Shown piece by piece: positions 28,997 to 39,589 of a DNA stretch of 64,000 bases. The DNA is taken from positions 124,001 to 188,000 of the forward strand of contig NC_019695.1 of assembly GCF_000317125.1 (NCBI RefSeq). Direction: 5' to 3'. Both the position numbers and the translations under genes were made by a program. Each line of letters starts with the position of its first letter. Positions within the stretch are counted from its first letter, which is position 1. This stretch comes from Chroococcidiopsis thermalis PCC 7203. Lineage in GTDB: Bacteria > Cyanobacteriota > Cyanobacteriia > Cyanobacteriales > Chroococcidiopsidaceae. Under the pieces are notes generated by a model. That model ran no database searches, was not told the origin of the DNA, and was given only the letters and a program-made list of their open reading frames with translations.

Positions 28997-30208
28997 TTAT
29001 GACTTGTGAGTTGTCTTCACACCTTTCTTAGGCAGGGATTTTTCTACTAGCATCAATAACTCGCTATCGGTGAAAGGTTTAGTGAGATAGTCGGTTGCGC
29101 CTACCGTTCTAGCTTTGACGCGATCGATAAATCCATCCTTACCTGTTAGCATGACAATCGGCGTTTGCCGAAAGGCATTGGAGCAGCGCAGCATGGCACA
29201 TAGCTCGTAGCCATCTAGTGTGGGCATGACAATATCGCACAGAATTAAATCTGGTGGCTGGTGAAACAGCAGACTAAATGCCTGAAGCGGATCGCTACAG
29301 CTCATGACTGTAAATCCTTGCTGCTGTAGGATAGTTTCTACAGTTTGGCAAATAGCGATCGCATCGTCGATGCATGTGATTGTTAGCGTTTTGATACCAG
29401 AAGACAAATGAGGATTATCAGTTGTTATCCCAGTTATTTTTGGCGTGTGAATTTGTATCCAACCGTGTTTCACGCAAGGATAAACCGCCTTGCCTACCGT
29501 TAAAATATCTCGATTGAGATAGCGTGCTAGTTGGCGGAGAGAAGTTTTACCATCTATCCAAGTCTCTAGTCGATTGGCGGTTGCTGCTGGCAAGCCTTGA
29601 CGTAATCCTTTGAGATTGGCGATCGTCAAACAGCGATCGGGAGATTGAATCTGAGGATATAACTGCTTCCATGCCTGTACCTGATGTACGATCTTGGTTG
29701 CTAAAGAAGTACTGGCTAAAATCGTCAAGTGCGGTGATAGGGCAGCTCCTCGCTTGAAAATAAACAAACCTTGATGCAAACTTAGTAGATCGAACAGGGT
29801 TTCATGCACAATGCCGTGGATGATGTTACGAGCTTGAGCCGGGGTGAGAACGCGATCTTCTAGCAATGTCCAAAGATAGGCATACTCTAGGGTGGTATTA
29901 GCTGCGAACGTGGAAGTTGTAATTTGCTCTAGGTCGATCTCGATTCGATAGTGTCGTAGATAATCGCGTAGACGAGATAAACTGCGATCGCCATCTGTGG
30001 CATAGACGATTTGACCGTTGAGAAAAAAGATAAACCAACACTGCGATCGCGGGTACGAACTCCTGTAACGCAAAGCAAAGTTCGGATCTGCGTGATTCAC
30101 GTTACTAGAAGGACTGTAGGCTTCAACAAACAATTCCCCCGTTTGCTGTCCTAATTCAATGAGTTGTAAAATACTGCGAATATCAATTTCACTTAAGTTA
30201 CCCTGCAT
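28997..30208 (-). CDS. PATAN-domain response regulator (PixG/PatA/HmpB-like)
   Basis: A 403-residue protein. The N-terminal region starts MQGNLSEIDIRSILQLIELG, as in PATAN/DUF4388 proteins, and runs to about residue 245. A C-terminal receiver (about 272-392) has the phospho-Asp in LILCDIVMPTLDG and the Lys in YLTKPFTDSEL. In PixG/PatA relatives, the PATAN part mediates output, for example to the pilus extension motor in some cyanobacteria. Its place upstream of the receiver, CheW, MCP and CheA genes matches the pixGHIJL order. It is divergent from hmpF. Confidence 0.88.
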   Translation of the reverse strand: MQGNLSEIDIRSILQLIELGQQTGELFVEAYSPSSNVNHADPNFALRYRSSYPRSQCWFIFFLNGQIVYATDGDRSLSRLRDYLRHYRIEIDLEQITTSTFAANTTLEYAYLWTLLEDRVLTPAQARNIIHGIVHETLFDLLSLHQGLFIFKRGAALSPHLTILASTSLATKIVHQVQAWKQLYPQIQSPDRCLTIANLKGLRQGLPAATANRLETWIDGKTSLRQLARYLNRDILTVGKAVYPCVKHGWIQIHTPKITGITTDNPHLSSGIKTLTITCIDDAIAICQTVETILQQQGFTVMSCSDPLQAFSLLFHQPPDLILCDIVMPTLDGYELCAMLRCSNAFRQTPIVMLTGKDGFIDRVKARTVGATDYLTKPFTDSELLMLVEKSLPKKGVKTTHKS

Positions 30209-30574
30209 TTAGCTGATGAAGCTCCTATGTAATCGCGTATACCCCTTCATTAATTCTTCCCTTTTATAGTCATCAGTCATCAGTTGGCTAACATTGACTC
30301 TGACTAATGACAGATGACAAATGACGACTAATCGCTAGTAGCCAATTTTGTAACACAATTTAACAAAGAAGAAGTGAAGAAGTTAAGCAATAACTCGGAA
30401 GTGACATTGACTGTACTCAGTCCAAAATAGAGTCGGAGATTTCTGCGCCTGCTGATATTAGCTTTAACCAAAATGGGGTTTTGACCACAATGGAGATTTA
30501 ACCAAAGTGAGTCAAACATTACAAGCAAGATCGGTTCGCAGCTGAGGCATTGGTAAAACAAGAGGACGACTGGT
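30209..30574. other. divergent intergenic region, PATAN-REC and hmpF
   Basis: The 366-bp spacer probably carries promoters for both directions. It includes short STRRs (about 30262-30325, TCATCAGTCATCAGT and TGACAGATGACAAATGAC). No operator was recognised. Confidence 0.5.
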
Positions 30575-32161
30575 GTGCTGTATTTAGCAGAAGTACAAAA
30601 GCAAAAAGCTTTTATGGGTCTGAAGACAGAAATCAAGCTGCTGGCATTTCAAAGAGCCGACCAGAGTTGGTCTTCTGTACAGGGAGAAGAGATTGTTGCA
30701 GCTGAGGAAGCAAACAATCTCAATGCTGGAGCGCTGATACTAGCTGACTTAAATGCCAATCGACAAGTACAACGCATTCAAGAAGCAGGGCGACCTTTAG
30801 TTAGCATCTTAAGTGGGTTCTCCCGACAAATCGAAAAAGCGAAGCTTCAGGAAGAAGAAATCGAGCAGTGGAAGGAATCTCTCACCTTTCAAAGAGATGA
30901 GATGTCCCGCCGCCACGAAGAAATGGAAGTACGCTTGGAAGAGTTGGAACACATTGAGGAGGAATATAGGCGATTACAGAGCAGCCAGTCGGCAGGATTG
31001 GACGAAACAACTGTTAGCCAAGTTGAAGAATTGCTCGAACGCTTATCTCAAGGCTTACCACCGACTACAGCAGTAAGGCAAGAACTAAGCTTGGTTCTAG
31101 AATTGGTAGAGACCCAGCAAGCAACCTTGATTCCACATTGGCAGAAACTAGAACAGCAAAAGCAAGGGATCGACCAGCAGCAGTTAGAAGTCGATAGCCA
31201 AACTCAGAGGTTACAGCAAGGTCAACAGCAGTGGTGGGAATCACAAAAATCTCTAGAACAGCGAAAAGTCAAACTACAAGCGCAAGCGATGGTGCTGCAA
31301 GCCAAGCAAGAATACGCTCAAACCCTCAACGCACATCAACGACATCAAGAAGATTTACATCAGCAACTGAATCGTTTGATCCAACCGGTAGATGATTTTC
31401 TCTTTAGCCAGCAAGTTGATTCTGCCGCATTGGAACAAATGCCTTTAGATCAACTGCAACAAGTGCTACAAGATTTGCGGCGAGATTGGGAGAATGCTTG
31501 TCGGTTCGTTCACGAGCAAGAAGAGGAACTAAGAGCTAATCAACAGGCAATTGACGAAATTAAGGGGCGCTTGAGCCGAGCTGCCAGCGACGGGGAACGG
31601 GCGAATATAGAAGCAGAACTAAAAGACGAACAAGACAGTTATGAATTTTTGCTGCAAACCTTGATGGGTCAACGCCAAAATTTACAAGATCGCAAAGAAA
31701 CTTTACGACAACACCAAACTGTTTTGTGGAGACGGCGGGGAATTCCAGTTGGCAATCGAGAAGAAGATTACAAATTAGATTTAGATCCGCTATTAAGTCA
31801 AATTCAGTTGCAAAAACAACAGCAATCCCTAATACTGCAACAGCTAGAAAAGGAAATCGAGCAGATGCGCTCTGGATTTGACTTAGAGCAGGGAATGCTC
31901 GACCAGCAGGTGCAGGAACAAGAAAGACGGTGGCAGGAATTACAGACCTGGCAGCAAGAGTTGCTATCTTTGCGATCGCTTGCTGCCGATTGTAGCGGTA
32001 GGATAAATCTTTATGAAGAAATCCTCAGACCAGTACAAGATAGTTTGGATGGACTGCGACAGAAATTACAAGGAGTGGCGGGCATACTGAGCATAGAAGC
32101 TAGCGAACCACCACAAGCAGCGATCGCTCAAATTCGCGCCAAAATTACGAGAAACTCATAA
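30575..32161 (+). CDS. hmpF: HmpF-type pilus motility/taxis coiled-coil protein
   Basis: A 528-residue protein starting with GTG. The N-terminal signature (MLYLAEVQKQKAFMGLKTEI, then WSSVQGEEIVAAEEANN and LILADLNANRQVQRIQEAGRP) matches the HmpF family described in filamentous cyanobacteria as needed for type IV pilus-driven motility. Most of the rest is charged, Gln/Glu-rich coiled coil (about 85-460), followed by a small C-terminal helical segment. It is divergent from the PATAN-REC gene, which supports a joint role in pilus control. Confidence 0.88.
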   Translation: MLYLAEVQKQKAFMGLKTEIKLLAFQRADQSWSSVQGEEIVAAEEANNLNAGALILADLNANRQVQRIQEAGRPLVSILSGFSRQIEKAKLQEEEIEQWKESLTFQRDEMSRRHEEMEVRLEELEHIEEEYRRLQSSQSAGLDETTVSQVEELLERLSQGLPPTTAVRQELSLVLELVETQQATLIPHWQKLEQQKQGIDQQQLEVDSQTQRLQQGQQQWWESQKSLEQRKVKLQAQAMVLQAKQEYAQTLNAHQRHQEDLHQQLNRLIQPVDDFLFSQQVDSAALEQMPLDQLQQVLQDLRRDWENACRFVHEQEEELRANQQAIDEIKGRLSRAASDGERANIEAELKDEQDSYEFLLQTLMGQRQNLQDRKETLRQHQTVLWRRRGIPVGNREEDYKLDLDPLLSQIQLQKQQQSLILQQLEKEIEQMRSGFDLEQGMLDQQVQEQERRWQELQTWQQELLSLRSLAADCSGRINLYEEILRPVQDSLDGLRQKLQGVAGILSIEASEPPQAAIAQIRAKITRNS

Positions 32162-32252
32162 AAAAAGTCAAAAGCCAAAATCTTATCGTCATAAGCATTT
32201 TATATTGTGGCTTTCTGGTAGCTGATTCCTGCCATGCTGCACTATGTTTAAT

Positions 32253-33449
32253 TTACTTTAACCAAATCCAATCTTTGTCTACTGTGGCGATCGCCCCGCC
32301 AGGAAAAGGATCTGTTTGCGTTCCATTTGGAGCAGCAATCAAAGCCATGAGTTTTTCAATCTGCTCGAAGTTGGGGGAGCAACGTAAAGTTTGCTGCAAA
32401 ATCTGCCGCATCACGCGCCGTTGTAGAGCGATGTGGGCTGTTTGTAAAATGCGGCGGTCGATTTTTATGAGGGAGTCGGGAGTCGGGAGGAGCCAGTTGC
32501 GTGCGGGGGTGTCCCCCGTTGAGCAAACTGGCGTTCGGGAGTTGGGAAATTTTAGATTTTGGATTTTGGATTTCGGATTGTTCCTCTGCCCCTCTGCCTC
32601 TGTGCCCCTCTGCTCCCTTGCTTCCTTGTCCCCCTGTCCCCTTATCCCTGTGTCTTCCCAATCGACAGCAAGCTGTCGCAACTCATCGGCTGCTCGTTCG
32701 AGATATTCGACTTCTGCTTGTAAAAGCTCTGCAGTTTGAGCTAGGGTTAGCTCTACTTGCGAGTTGAAGTGGGTTTGGATGTAGGGCAACAATTCTTGTC
32801 GGATGCGGTTACGGGCATATTTAAGATCCAGGTTAGTTGTATCTTCCCATACCTGAAGTTGCCGCTCTTGGCAAAATTGAGCGGTTTCAGTTCGCGTAAC
32901 TTCTAACAGGGGACGCACCAGTAGGGGCGCATAGCTTTGTGTCCCTACATGAAGAGGGCGTTGCCAAGTTAGAGCTTGCAAGCCATCTGCGCCACTGCCG
33001 CGAATTAAGTTGTATAGTAAGGTTTCGGCGCGATCGCTGGCTGTGTGTCCCGTAGCGATATACGGGTAATTATGCGTTTGGGCGATCGCCGCTAGAGCTT
33101 GATAGCGCCATTGTCGTGCGGCTGCTTCATTGAGTAGAGGCTGCTCGGCTGTATGACAATAAAATGGGACTTTCCAACGTTGAGCTAGTCGCGCCACAAA
33201 GTCAGCGTTAGCCTGAGAGTCAGAACGCCATCGGTGATCGCAGTGAGCGATGCCTAATTGCCATTCCCACTTGGGTTGTAAATCTAAAAGTAACTGAACG
33301 AGGCATAAGGAATCTTGCCCGCCAGATACAGCTACGAGCAATCGCTGATGCTTCTCTAGGAGATGACGCGATCGCAGAGTACGATGTAGGCGGGCGTGAA
33401 GCGGAGTCCAGTTAGCACGACTCATCTTAGTTGGTTTGTTGTCTGTCAC
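32253..33449 (-). CDS. tilS: tRNA(Ile)-lysidine synthase
   Basis: A 398-residue PP-loop ATPase with SGGQDS at 42-47 (VAVSGGQDSLCLVQLL), then GIAHCDHRWR, IATGHTASDRAETLLYNLIRGSG, and the C-terminal region of the family. It makes lysidine at the wobble position of tRNA-Ile(CAU), an essential step for reading AUA. It is about 65 residues longer than typical cyanobacterial TilS because of an insert at about 263-328 made from repeat DNA (QGDKEAREQRG and NPKSKIQNLKF). The start directly abuts the stop of the cytochrome biogenesis gene; Met9 is an alternative start. Confidence 0.92.
   Translation of the reverse strand: MTDNKPTKMSRANWTPLHARLHRTLRSRHLLEKHQRLLVAVSGGQDSLCLVQLLLDLQPKWEWQLGIAHCDHRWRSDSQANADFVARLAQRWKVPFYCHTAEQPLLNEAAARQWRYQALAAIAQTHNYPYIATGHTASDRAETLLYNLIRGSGADGLQALTWQRPLHVGTQSYAPLLVRPLLEVTRTETAQFCQERQLQVWEDTTNLDLKYARNRIRQELLPYIQTHFNSQVELTLAQTAELLQAEVEYLERAADELRQLAVDWEDTGIRGQGDKEAREQRGTEAEGQRNNPKSKIQNLKFPNSRTPVCSTGDTPARNWLLPTPDSLIKIDRRILQTAHIALQRRVMRQILQQTLRCSPNFEQIEKLMALIAAPNGTQTDPFPGGAIATVDKDWIWLK
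32465..32660. repeat. composite repeat inside tilS, with a palindrome
   Basis: It combines GGAGTCG heptamers, an imperfect palindrome at 32492-32532 (GCCAGTTGCGTGCGGGGG against CCCCCGTTGAGCAAACTGGC), GGATTTT heptamers and CTCTGCCC/CCTTGTCC-type units. All are in frame in tilS. Confidence 0.8.
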
Positions 33450-34568
33450 TTAAAAAAACCAACCGTAAGAATGCAAACCTTTACCTAAAAGATTTACACC
33501 CAGATAGCAAACCCAAACGATAACGAAGCCAGTTGCAGCTAGAATGGCTGGGCGACGACCTTGCCAACCACGGGTAATACGGGCGTGAAGATAGGCAGCA
33601 AATACTAACCAAGCAATCAACGCCCATGTCTCTTTCGGGTCCCAACTCCAGTAAGAACCCCAAGCCTCGTTAGCCCAAACTGCACCAGCAATGATACCGA
33701 TTGTTAGTAAGGGAAAGCCGAGTCCAATGGTGCGATAGCTAATGTTGTCTAAGGTTTCGGCAAGGCTGAGGCGTTGGGGAGAGAGTGTGAGGGAGTCGGC
33801 AGTTGTAGGTGCGGGTTTGTCGGAGCTACCTTGAGACGAGGAGCCAAAAATTTTGTTAAACCCGCCCGTACCGGAGCCGGGAGTAGAGGATATCACAACA
33901 TTGAGAACAGCAGTTTTACCGTTTCCATTAGTTTCTAGCACTAAAGGATTAGAAGCATCGGCAGCAACTGCTGGAGAGAGTTGAGTTAAATCGGTATTGC
34001 GCTGGAGGCGATAGCCGTTTTGTCGATAACCTCCAGTGCCAACAGAGCTACCATGTAATTCAATTTCCTTGCCACCAGAGACAACTAAAAAGGCGATCGC
34101 TAGCAGAGAACCCACAAGTAAAGCAGCATAACTCAGCATCATGACGCTAACGTGCATCATTAACCAATTAGACTTGAGGGCAGGTACGAGGGGAGCAGAG
34201 GTCTGCATATCTGATGGTAAAGTCAAAGCTGCAAAAGCAGCGATACCCATAGCAACAGGAGCGGTGAAAACTCCGACCAGACGGCTACGGCTGCTACTTT
34301 CCGCGATCAGATGAACCGCAGTTACTCCCCAGGCAAGGAAAAATAAAGATTCATACAGATTGCTAATCGGAAAGTACCCAGCTTCTAGCCATCTTGCTCC
34401 CAACAGAGTAGCAATACATAAATTGGCGATCGCCATTCCCGCCGTACCTAAAGTTGGGAGAAAGCGCAGCCCTGGAAAAGCCGCTCCAACCCAATAGACT
34501 AACATTGTCAGAAATAGGACGGCAAACGAGGCATTGTCCAGCCAATTCTGGAGTAAAACCAAATTCAT
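33450..34568 (-). CDS. ccsB: system II cytochrome c biogenesis WWD protein (CcsA/Ycf5-type, often named CcsB)
   Basis: A 372-residue polytopic membrane protein with the haem-handling Trp-rich motif [13 protein letters not shown] near residues 300-312. Conserved His residues are visible in nearby helices ([24 protein letters not shown]). It moves haem across the thylakoid or plasma membrane and, with its partner Ccs1, attaches it to apocytochromes c. A Ser/Gly/Thr-rich loop lies at about 180-255. The ATG at 34568 is preferred over one ten codons upstream. tilS follows directly. Confidence 0.9.
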   Translation of the reverse strand: MNLVLLQNWLDNASFAVLFLTMLVYWVGAAFPGLRFLPTLGTAGMAIANLCIATLLGARWLEAGYFPISNLYESLFFLAWGVTAVHLIAESSSRSRLVGVFTAPVAMGIAAFAALTLPSDMQTSAPLVPALKSNWLMMHVSVMMLSYAALLVGSLLAIAFLVVSGGKEIELHGSSVGTGGYRQNGYRLQRNTDLTQLSPAVAADASNPLVLETNGNGKTAVLNVVISSTPGSGTGGFNKIFGSSSQGSSDKPAPTTADSLTLSPQRLSLAETLDNISYRTIGLGFPLLTIGIIAGAVWANEAWGSYWSWDPKETWALIAWLVFAAYLHARITRGWQGRRPAILAATGFVIVWVCYLGVNLLGKGLHSYGWFF

Positions 34569-34630
34569 AATCAGCATTCTCCTATATTTTTTTGTCAAGC
34601 ATCGAGAGTCTTATTTCGATCCTACTGGGG

Positions 34631-34728
34631 AACAGTTATCAGTGGAGAGTGGCTAGTGGCTAGAATTGCTCTCCCTTGTCTTCCTTGTCTCCCTCAGCTC
34701 TCTTTTCCCGACTCCCTATTCCCGATCT
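34631..34728. repeat. STRR cluster upstream of ccsB, reaching the DUF3352 stop
   Basis: AGTGGCT heptamers and TCCCTTGTCTTCCTTGTCTC units lie between the two genes and run into the last codons of the DUF3352 gene (KIGNRESGKES). Confidence 0.6.
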
Positions 34729-36376
34729 TCTTCAGGGCAACAAAGACATCGTAGCGGATACTGCGATCGCTGCTGATAGCAGAGGTAACACCGATGGAAC
34801 GGGTAGCGTCGAAGAATATTTGTTGACCGGAAAACAGCTGCGGTAGGGGCAAGGCTTTGACTGTTGGTTCCACATCGAGAAAAAACTGACCGTTCGTGGC
34901 ATTCAGAGCTGAAGGAACTGTCTGTTGAAATTGTGCGGCACTTGCTAAACTGCTTTGAGGCTGAGGAATCAGCCGTTCTGCTACAGGTGCGCCGAGAGCG
35001 AAGAAAGCAACATCTCCATCCAGCCAACCGCGAGTCGCCACTGTGCCGTAAGGTGCAATCCAATTTGTCACGGTACGATCTTTGATTTTGGTTTCTTGTA
35101 CTTGAAATTGATATTTACTCCGCATCACCCGTTCGAGTTGAAATAGAGCTTGTTCGGCTTTATTGCGGTTTTTGGTTTGGACTAAAAATACTAAAGAAAG
35201 GGCAAAATTATCTGGCGCACCTGCTTTGGGAGCCGCAGGAACCATAGATACGGCAAACTCACCATCCATCCAACTGAGTAAATCTTGGTCTAAATCCAGT
35301 CCTGTAACTGAGGTTACACCTTTACGCAGTTCTGGGGGACGGATAGGTGCTTGGGGATTGGATTGTACTTCTCGGGCGTATTCTTGCCATAACCGCTGTA
35401 AATTGCCGCTTGAGAGCATCATTAATGTTTCTGCCGGTAGGCGGCTTTGCATTTTGCCCGCATTGTTTTCTACAGCGAATACTTGTTGGCTGTCGGGTTT
35501 GCGCCAGGAAATACTTTTGAGGCGAATTCCTTCTGATTCCAGATTAATAGTAGCAGCTACACCTTGGTTATTTTGCAACTGAGCTAATCCTTGGGGTGAA
35601 AACGAGCGGCTGGGATTTGCAGCAGCAATTCTCGCAGCTACGGGTACGTTGACGTACAGTTGAGCAAAACGCTGTTTGGTAGCGATCTGCTCAAAAGCAG
35701 TGGTGTAACCTGCTGTTTGCTTTAGGGAAGCAGCCGCACCTTTATAAGTGTCGATCGCTCTATCCGTCGCTTGCGGACGATCTGTGACGATTAAATAACG
35801 CCCATCTAGGACGGCGGCTGAATAATATTGCGCTTTAGCTCCTTGAGTTTCTCTAATCTCAACGCCTTTATAGTTTCGCTGGCGAGTTTTACCTTGTGCA
35901 GACGGTTTGGGTTGCTCTAAAATCCGCTTTGCTGCAATTTGGTCGGCAATGGGCAACACCATAACTAGAGACTGCTGGCGATCGCTATTCAGTGGCAAAG
36001 ATGAGTTTGATGTCGCTGGTATGGAGGGTGGCAGAAAGGCAATGCTAACTTCTTTACCAACCCAAGGCTGGATGTCTCGCTGGTAGTTGTAGCCGTTTGC
36101 TGTGAGGAGGCGATCGCCCAACTGGGCTAAATTTGTCTTGAGCTGGGCTTGAATTTGGGGCGTACCAAACTGTTGGAGTTGCTGCCACTGCTGGGTATTT
36201 GTAGAAATAGATAGAGCCACCAAAGCATCTTGGGGGATAATATTAGAACCCACAGGCAGGTTTTCTAATTGCCCTTGGCTTTGGAGGAATACCCAGTAAG
36301 CAGTTGCTCCCCCACCAATTAATAAGCCAGCAGCTCCCAAAGTCAATAGAAGGGAAGGTTTACGTTTTTCAGGCAT
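34694..36376 (-). CDS. DUF3352 domain-containing membrane-anchored protein
   Basis: A 560-residue protein. An N-terminal membrane anchor (about 9-30, LLLTLGAAGLLIGGGATAYW) is followed by a large extracytoplasmic part with the DUF3352 features: PQDALVALSISTNTQQW, GKEVSIAFLPPS, RYLIVTDRPQATDRAI and DQDLLSWMDGEFAVSMVP. The family is widespread in cyanobacteria and has no firm function. No catalytic residues are recognised. Confidence 0.85.
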   Translation of the reverse strand: MPEKRKPSLLLTLGAAGLLIGGGATAYWVFLQSQGQLENLPVGSNIIPQDALVALSISTNTQQWQQLQQFGTPQIQAQLKTNLAQLGDRLLTANGYNYQRDIQPWVGKEVSIAFLPPSIPATSNSSLPLNSDRQQSLVMVLPIADQIAAKRILEQPKPSAQGKTRQRNYKGVEIRETQGAKAQYYSAAVLDGRYLIVTDRPQATDRAIDTYKGAAASLKQTAGYTTAFEQIATKQRFAQLYVNVPVAARIAAANPSRSFSPQGLAQLQNNQGVAATINLESEGIRLKSISWRKPDSQQVFAVENNAGKMQSRLPAETLMMLSSGNLQRLWQEYAREVQSNPQAPIRPPELRKGVTSVTGLDLDQDLLSWMDGEFAVSMVPAAPKAGAPDNFALSLVFLVQTKNRNKAEQALFQLERVMRSKYQFQVQETKIKDRTVTNWIAPYGTVATRGWLDGDVAFFALGAPVAERLIPQPQSSLASAAQFQQTVPSALNATNGQFFLDVEPTVKALPLPQLFSGQQIFFDATRSIGVTSAISSDRSIRYDVFVALKKIGNRESGKES

Positions 36377-36704
36377 GGGATTAATGAAGACAGAGGATGT
36401 CTCGGCGAGCGAAGATCTGTAACGATTTTGCCCTCAAAATAGCCTAGAGAAGCACTATTCTAGTTTATTTTTTTCTGTGCCTACATTGCCCCTACGCGAT
36501 CGCCAACACATAAAGAAAACAATATGCTTTAATTTAAGTCCCAATTAAATCTAAAAATCTTCAAACTGCTAGCAATCGTAAGCAATTTTGTCAAGGATAC
36601 TCAATCGAGCAGTATAGCGAGGAAATTTGCTCGTAGTGATGGGAAAGTTAGAAGTTAGAGTGACAAGACAACCACCAACTACCAACTACCCATTACTCAT
36701 TGGT
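36377..36704. other. intergenic, pstB to DUF3352
   Basis: Mostly AT-rich sequence with a short CAACTAC heptamer run near 36673-36690. No gene or structured RNA is recognised. Confidence 0.55.
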
Positions 36705-37508
36705 TTAACCAAATCTACCGCTAACGTATTCTTGCGTAGCTTGTTGTTCGGGAGATTGGAAAATTACTTCAGTGGGATTGTATTCTACCAAATAACCCAT
36801 CTTGCCACCTTTTTCTGTGGCTTGAGCATTGTAAAAGGCAGTCATGTCCGACACCCGCGATGCTTGTTGCATGTTGTGGGTAACGATAATAATCGTGTAT
36901 TTCTCTTTGAGTTCCATCAGCAATTCTTCTACCCGTAATGTCGAAATTGGGTCGAGAGCAGAACAGGGTTCGTCCATTAAGATAACTTCTGGTTCAATCG
37001 CCAAAGCACGGGCAATACACAACCTTTGCTGCTGTCCGCCAGAGAGAGAAAGACCGCTTTGTTTGAGTTTATCTTTGACTTCATCCCACAAAGCAGCTTG
37101 ACGGATTGCTCGCTCGACTAATTCATCCATATCGCCTTGATAACCGTTAATTCTGGCTCCAAAGGCAATGTTTTCATAAATTGACTTGGGGAAGGGGTTT
37201 GGTCTTTGGAATACCATCCCAATGCGACGGCGCAGTTCTACTGGATCGACGCGGCGATCGTAAATATCTGTTTCTTGAAATGTGATTCTACCTTCAATAT
37301 GCGCCCCTGGAATCAGATCGTTCAAGCGATTGAAGCACCTCAATACTGTACTTTTACCACACCCAGAAGGTCCGATAAAAGCGGTAATTTTGTTTTTATA
37401 GATATTGAGATTGACATCTCGCACTGCTTTGAAATTACCGTAAAAAACAGATAGATTATCAGTTTGTAAAACTGTATCGGTTGCCGTGACTGTGGTGTTG
37501 AATAGCAT
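36705..37508 (-). CDS. pstB: phosphate ABC transporter ATP-binding protein
   Basis: A 267-residue ATPase with Walker [10 protein letters not shown], signature LSGGQQQR, Walker [14 protein letters not shown] and the PstB-specific [17 protein letters not shown] and [17 protein letters not shown] segments. It energises phosphate uptake by PstC/PstA. It is last in the pstS-C-A-B order on the minus strand, 62 bases after pstA. Confidence 0.97.
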   Translation of the reverse strand: MLFNTTVTATDTVLQTDNLSVFYGNFKAVRDVNLNIYKNKITAFIGPSGCGKSTVLRCFNRLNDLIPGAHIEGRITFQETDIYDRRVDPVELRRRIGMVFQRPNPFPKSIYENIAFGARINGYQGDMDELVERAIRQAALWDEVKDKLKQSGLSLSGGQQQRLCIARALAIEPEVILMDEPCSALDPISTLRVEELLMELKEKYTIIIVTHNMQQASRVSDMTAFYNAQATEKGGKMGYLVEYNPTEVIFQSPEQQATQEYVSGRFG

Positions 37509-37570
37509 ATAGAGAGCTAGTGACAGTTGATATGGCGATCGCCTCGTCTAAGCCAATTCTAACTTGAGAC

Positions 37571-38506
37571 TTAGGGACGATTTCGTTGGAATTTGTTGCG
37601 TAAATAAATTGCTGAAGCATTCATAATTAACAGCACGACCATCAATATGATGATGCCAGCAGCAGCATTAGTGTGAAATTGCGTTTGAGGGCGAGAAACC
37701 CAATCAAAAATTTGAATTGGTAGTGCTGTAAAAGAACTTTGCAATCCTTTGGGAGATAACTCTGGCAAGAAGGCAATATAACTGACAGCTCCAATGACGA
37801 TCAGAGGTGCAGTTTCGCCAATAGCGCGAGATAGTGCCAAGATTGTTCCGGTTAGGATACCTGGTAAAGCGATCGGAAAAATGTGTTCGCGGATCACTTG
37901 CCATCTCGTTGCACCTAAAGCAAAACCTGCTTGGCGCAAGCTATCTGGAACTGCCCGTAGTGCTTCTCGCGTGGTAATGATGATGATGGGTAAGATTAAC
38001 AAACTGAGAGTTAAAGCACCCGCAAGAACGCTGCGTCCGTTAGTAATTGGTTGCAGCCACCGGACAAAAATTTGCAATCCCAATAAGCCATAAATAATGG
38101 ATGGAACTGCGGCTAGGTTAGCGATATTGATCTCAATTAACCGCGTGAACCAATTATCTTTGGCATATTCTTCTAAGTAAATGCCCGCTCCTACTCCCAA
38201 GGGAAAGGAAACTAAAGCCGTGACGACTAATAGCCAAATACTACCGACAAGGGGAGCTAATATTCCCGCAGCAGCAGCGCGACGCGAGGAGAAACTCGTG
38301 AGAAAAGCCCAATCGATCCGTCCGAGTCCGTCAATCAGGATGTCTACAAGTAAAACGGCAAGAACGACCAAGCCAAATAGGGTGGCAACCCAAGCGGCTG
38401 TAGAAAAGATTTTGTCAAAGTTATAGCGTTTGGACAACGAAACATTGAATTTGCCCGTCGTGCCAAAGCCGCTTTTGTCGATGGGTTGGGGTGCAGGTGT
38501 AGTCAT
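37571..38506 (-). CDS. pstA: phosphate ABC transporter permease PstA
   Basis: A 311-residue permease with about six membrane helices and the EAA-type loop [33 protein letters not shown]. It forms the phosphate channel with PstC. Its start overlaps the pstC stop by four bases. Confidence 0.96.
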   Translation of the reverse strand: MTTPAPQPIDKSGFGTTGKFNVSLSKRYNFDKIFSTAAWVATLFGLVVLAVLLVDILIDGLGRIDWAFLTSFSSRRAAAAGILAPLVGSIWLLVVTALVSFPLGVGAGIYLEEYAKDNWFTRLIEINIANLAAVPSIIYGLLGLQIFVRWLQPITNGRSVLAGALTLSLLILPIIIITTREALRAVPDSLRQAGFALGATRWQVIREHIFPIALPGILTGTILALSRAIGETAPLIVIGAVSYIAFLPELSPKGLQSSFTALPIQIFDWVSRPQTQFHTNAAAGIIILMVVLLIMNASAIYLRNKFQRNRP

Positions 38507-39435
38507 TCGTATTTCTCCCGAAAGCGGCGAACGAACCAGTAACTAAAGATATTTAAAGCCAGGGTGATGAGGAACAGAGTCATGCCCACAGCAAAAATAG
38601 TTTTATATGCTAGAGATCCTGCTGGGGTATCGCCTTTACTCACTTGAACGATGTAGGCTGTCATCGTCTGGATTGGTACTAGGGGGTTAATGCCAAGGCT
38701 GGGGTTTTGTCCGGCGGCGATGGTGACAATCATGGTTTCGCCGATCGCGCGAGAAATTGCCAAGATGAAAGAAGCGACAATTCCAGAAAGGGCAGCTGGG
38801 AGAACTACAGAAACAATGGTTTCCCGTTTGGTGGCTCCCAAAGCATAAGCGCCATCGCGTAAACTTCGAGGCACGGCATAGATGGCATCTTCACTTAAAG
38901 AAGCTACTAGGGGAATAATTGAAACACCAAGTACTAATCCAGCACTCAAGGCGTTGAATCCCTGTAAGCCAGGGATGAGTTTTTGTAGAAATGGCGTGAC
39001 TGTCAGCAGGGCAAAGTAACCGAACACGACAGTGGGAACCCCCGCCAAAATTTCCAATGCTGGTTTGAGCCAGCGGCGCATTCTCGCGGGAGCATATTCG
39101 CTCAAGCAGATAGCAGCTAATAAGCCTATCGGTAAGGCAACGGCGATCGCGATCGCAGAAGTTAGTAAAGTAGCGCTAATCAGTACCATAATGCCAAATT
39201 GCTTGTTGGCAAACAATGGTGTCCAAGCGCGATCGGTTAAAAATTGCCAAATCGGTACTTCGCTGAAAAACGATACAGTTTCAAAAATTAGCGTTAAGAC
39301 AATACCGATTGTGGTGGCGACTGAGACAAAAGCAAACGTGGCAAATATGCCTTTCACTAATGCTTCTACTCGTTTACTTGCTGCCCGCTTTGGTCGCCAT
39401 AGGCTCGACCCGTCAGGCGTTGACGTGGCAGACAT
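38503..39435 (-). CDS. pstC: phosphate ABC transporter permease PstC
   Basis: A 310-residue permease with about six membrane helices, EAA-type loop [33 protein letters not shown] and [14 protein letters not shown]. It pairs with PstA. The 154-bp spacer from pstS carries TTATCAG/GTGACCA heptamers. Confidence 0.96.
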   Translation of the reverse strand: MSATSTPDGSSLWRPKRAASKRVEALVKGIFATFAFVSVATTIGIVLTLIFETVSFFSEVPIWQFLTDRAWTPLFANKQFGIMVLISATLLTSAIAIAVALPIGLLAAICLSEYAPARMRRWLKPALEILAGVPTVVFGYFALLTVTPFLQKLIPGLQGFNALSAGLVLGVSIIPLVASLSEDAIYAVPRSLRDGAYALGATKRETIVSVVLPAALSGIVASFILAISRAIGETMIVTIAAGQNPSLGINPLVPIQTMTAYIVQVSKGDTPAGSLAYKTIFAVGMTLFLITLALNIFSYWFVRRFREKYE

Positions 39436-39589
39436 ACAGGAAATACCTCATTATCAGTTATCAGTGACCAGTGACCAGTGACCAGTTATCAAGGAGAAGG
39501 AGACAGGAGACAGGATGCGATCGATTGTGAATTGCGAATTTTCCCTATCACCCATGTCTCGATTTATTGGCAAATTGCGATCGCGGTTA

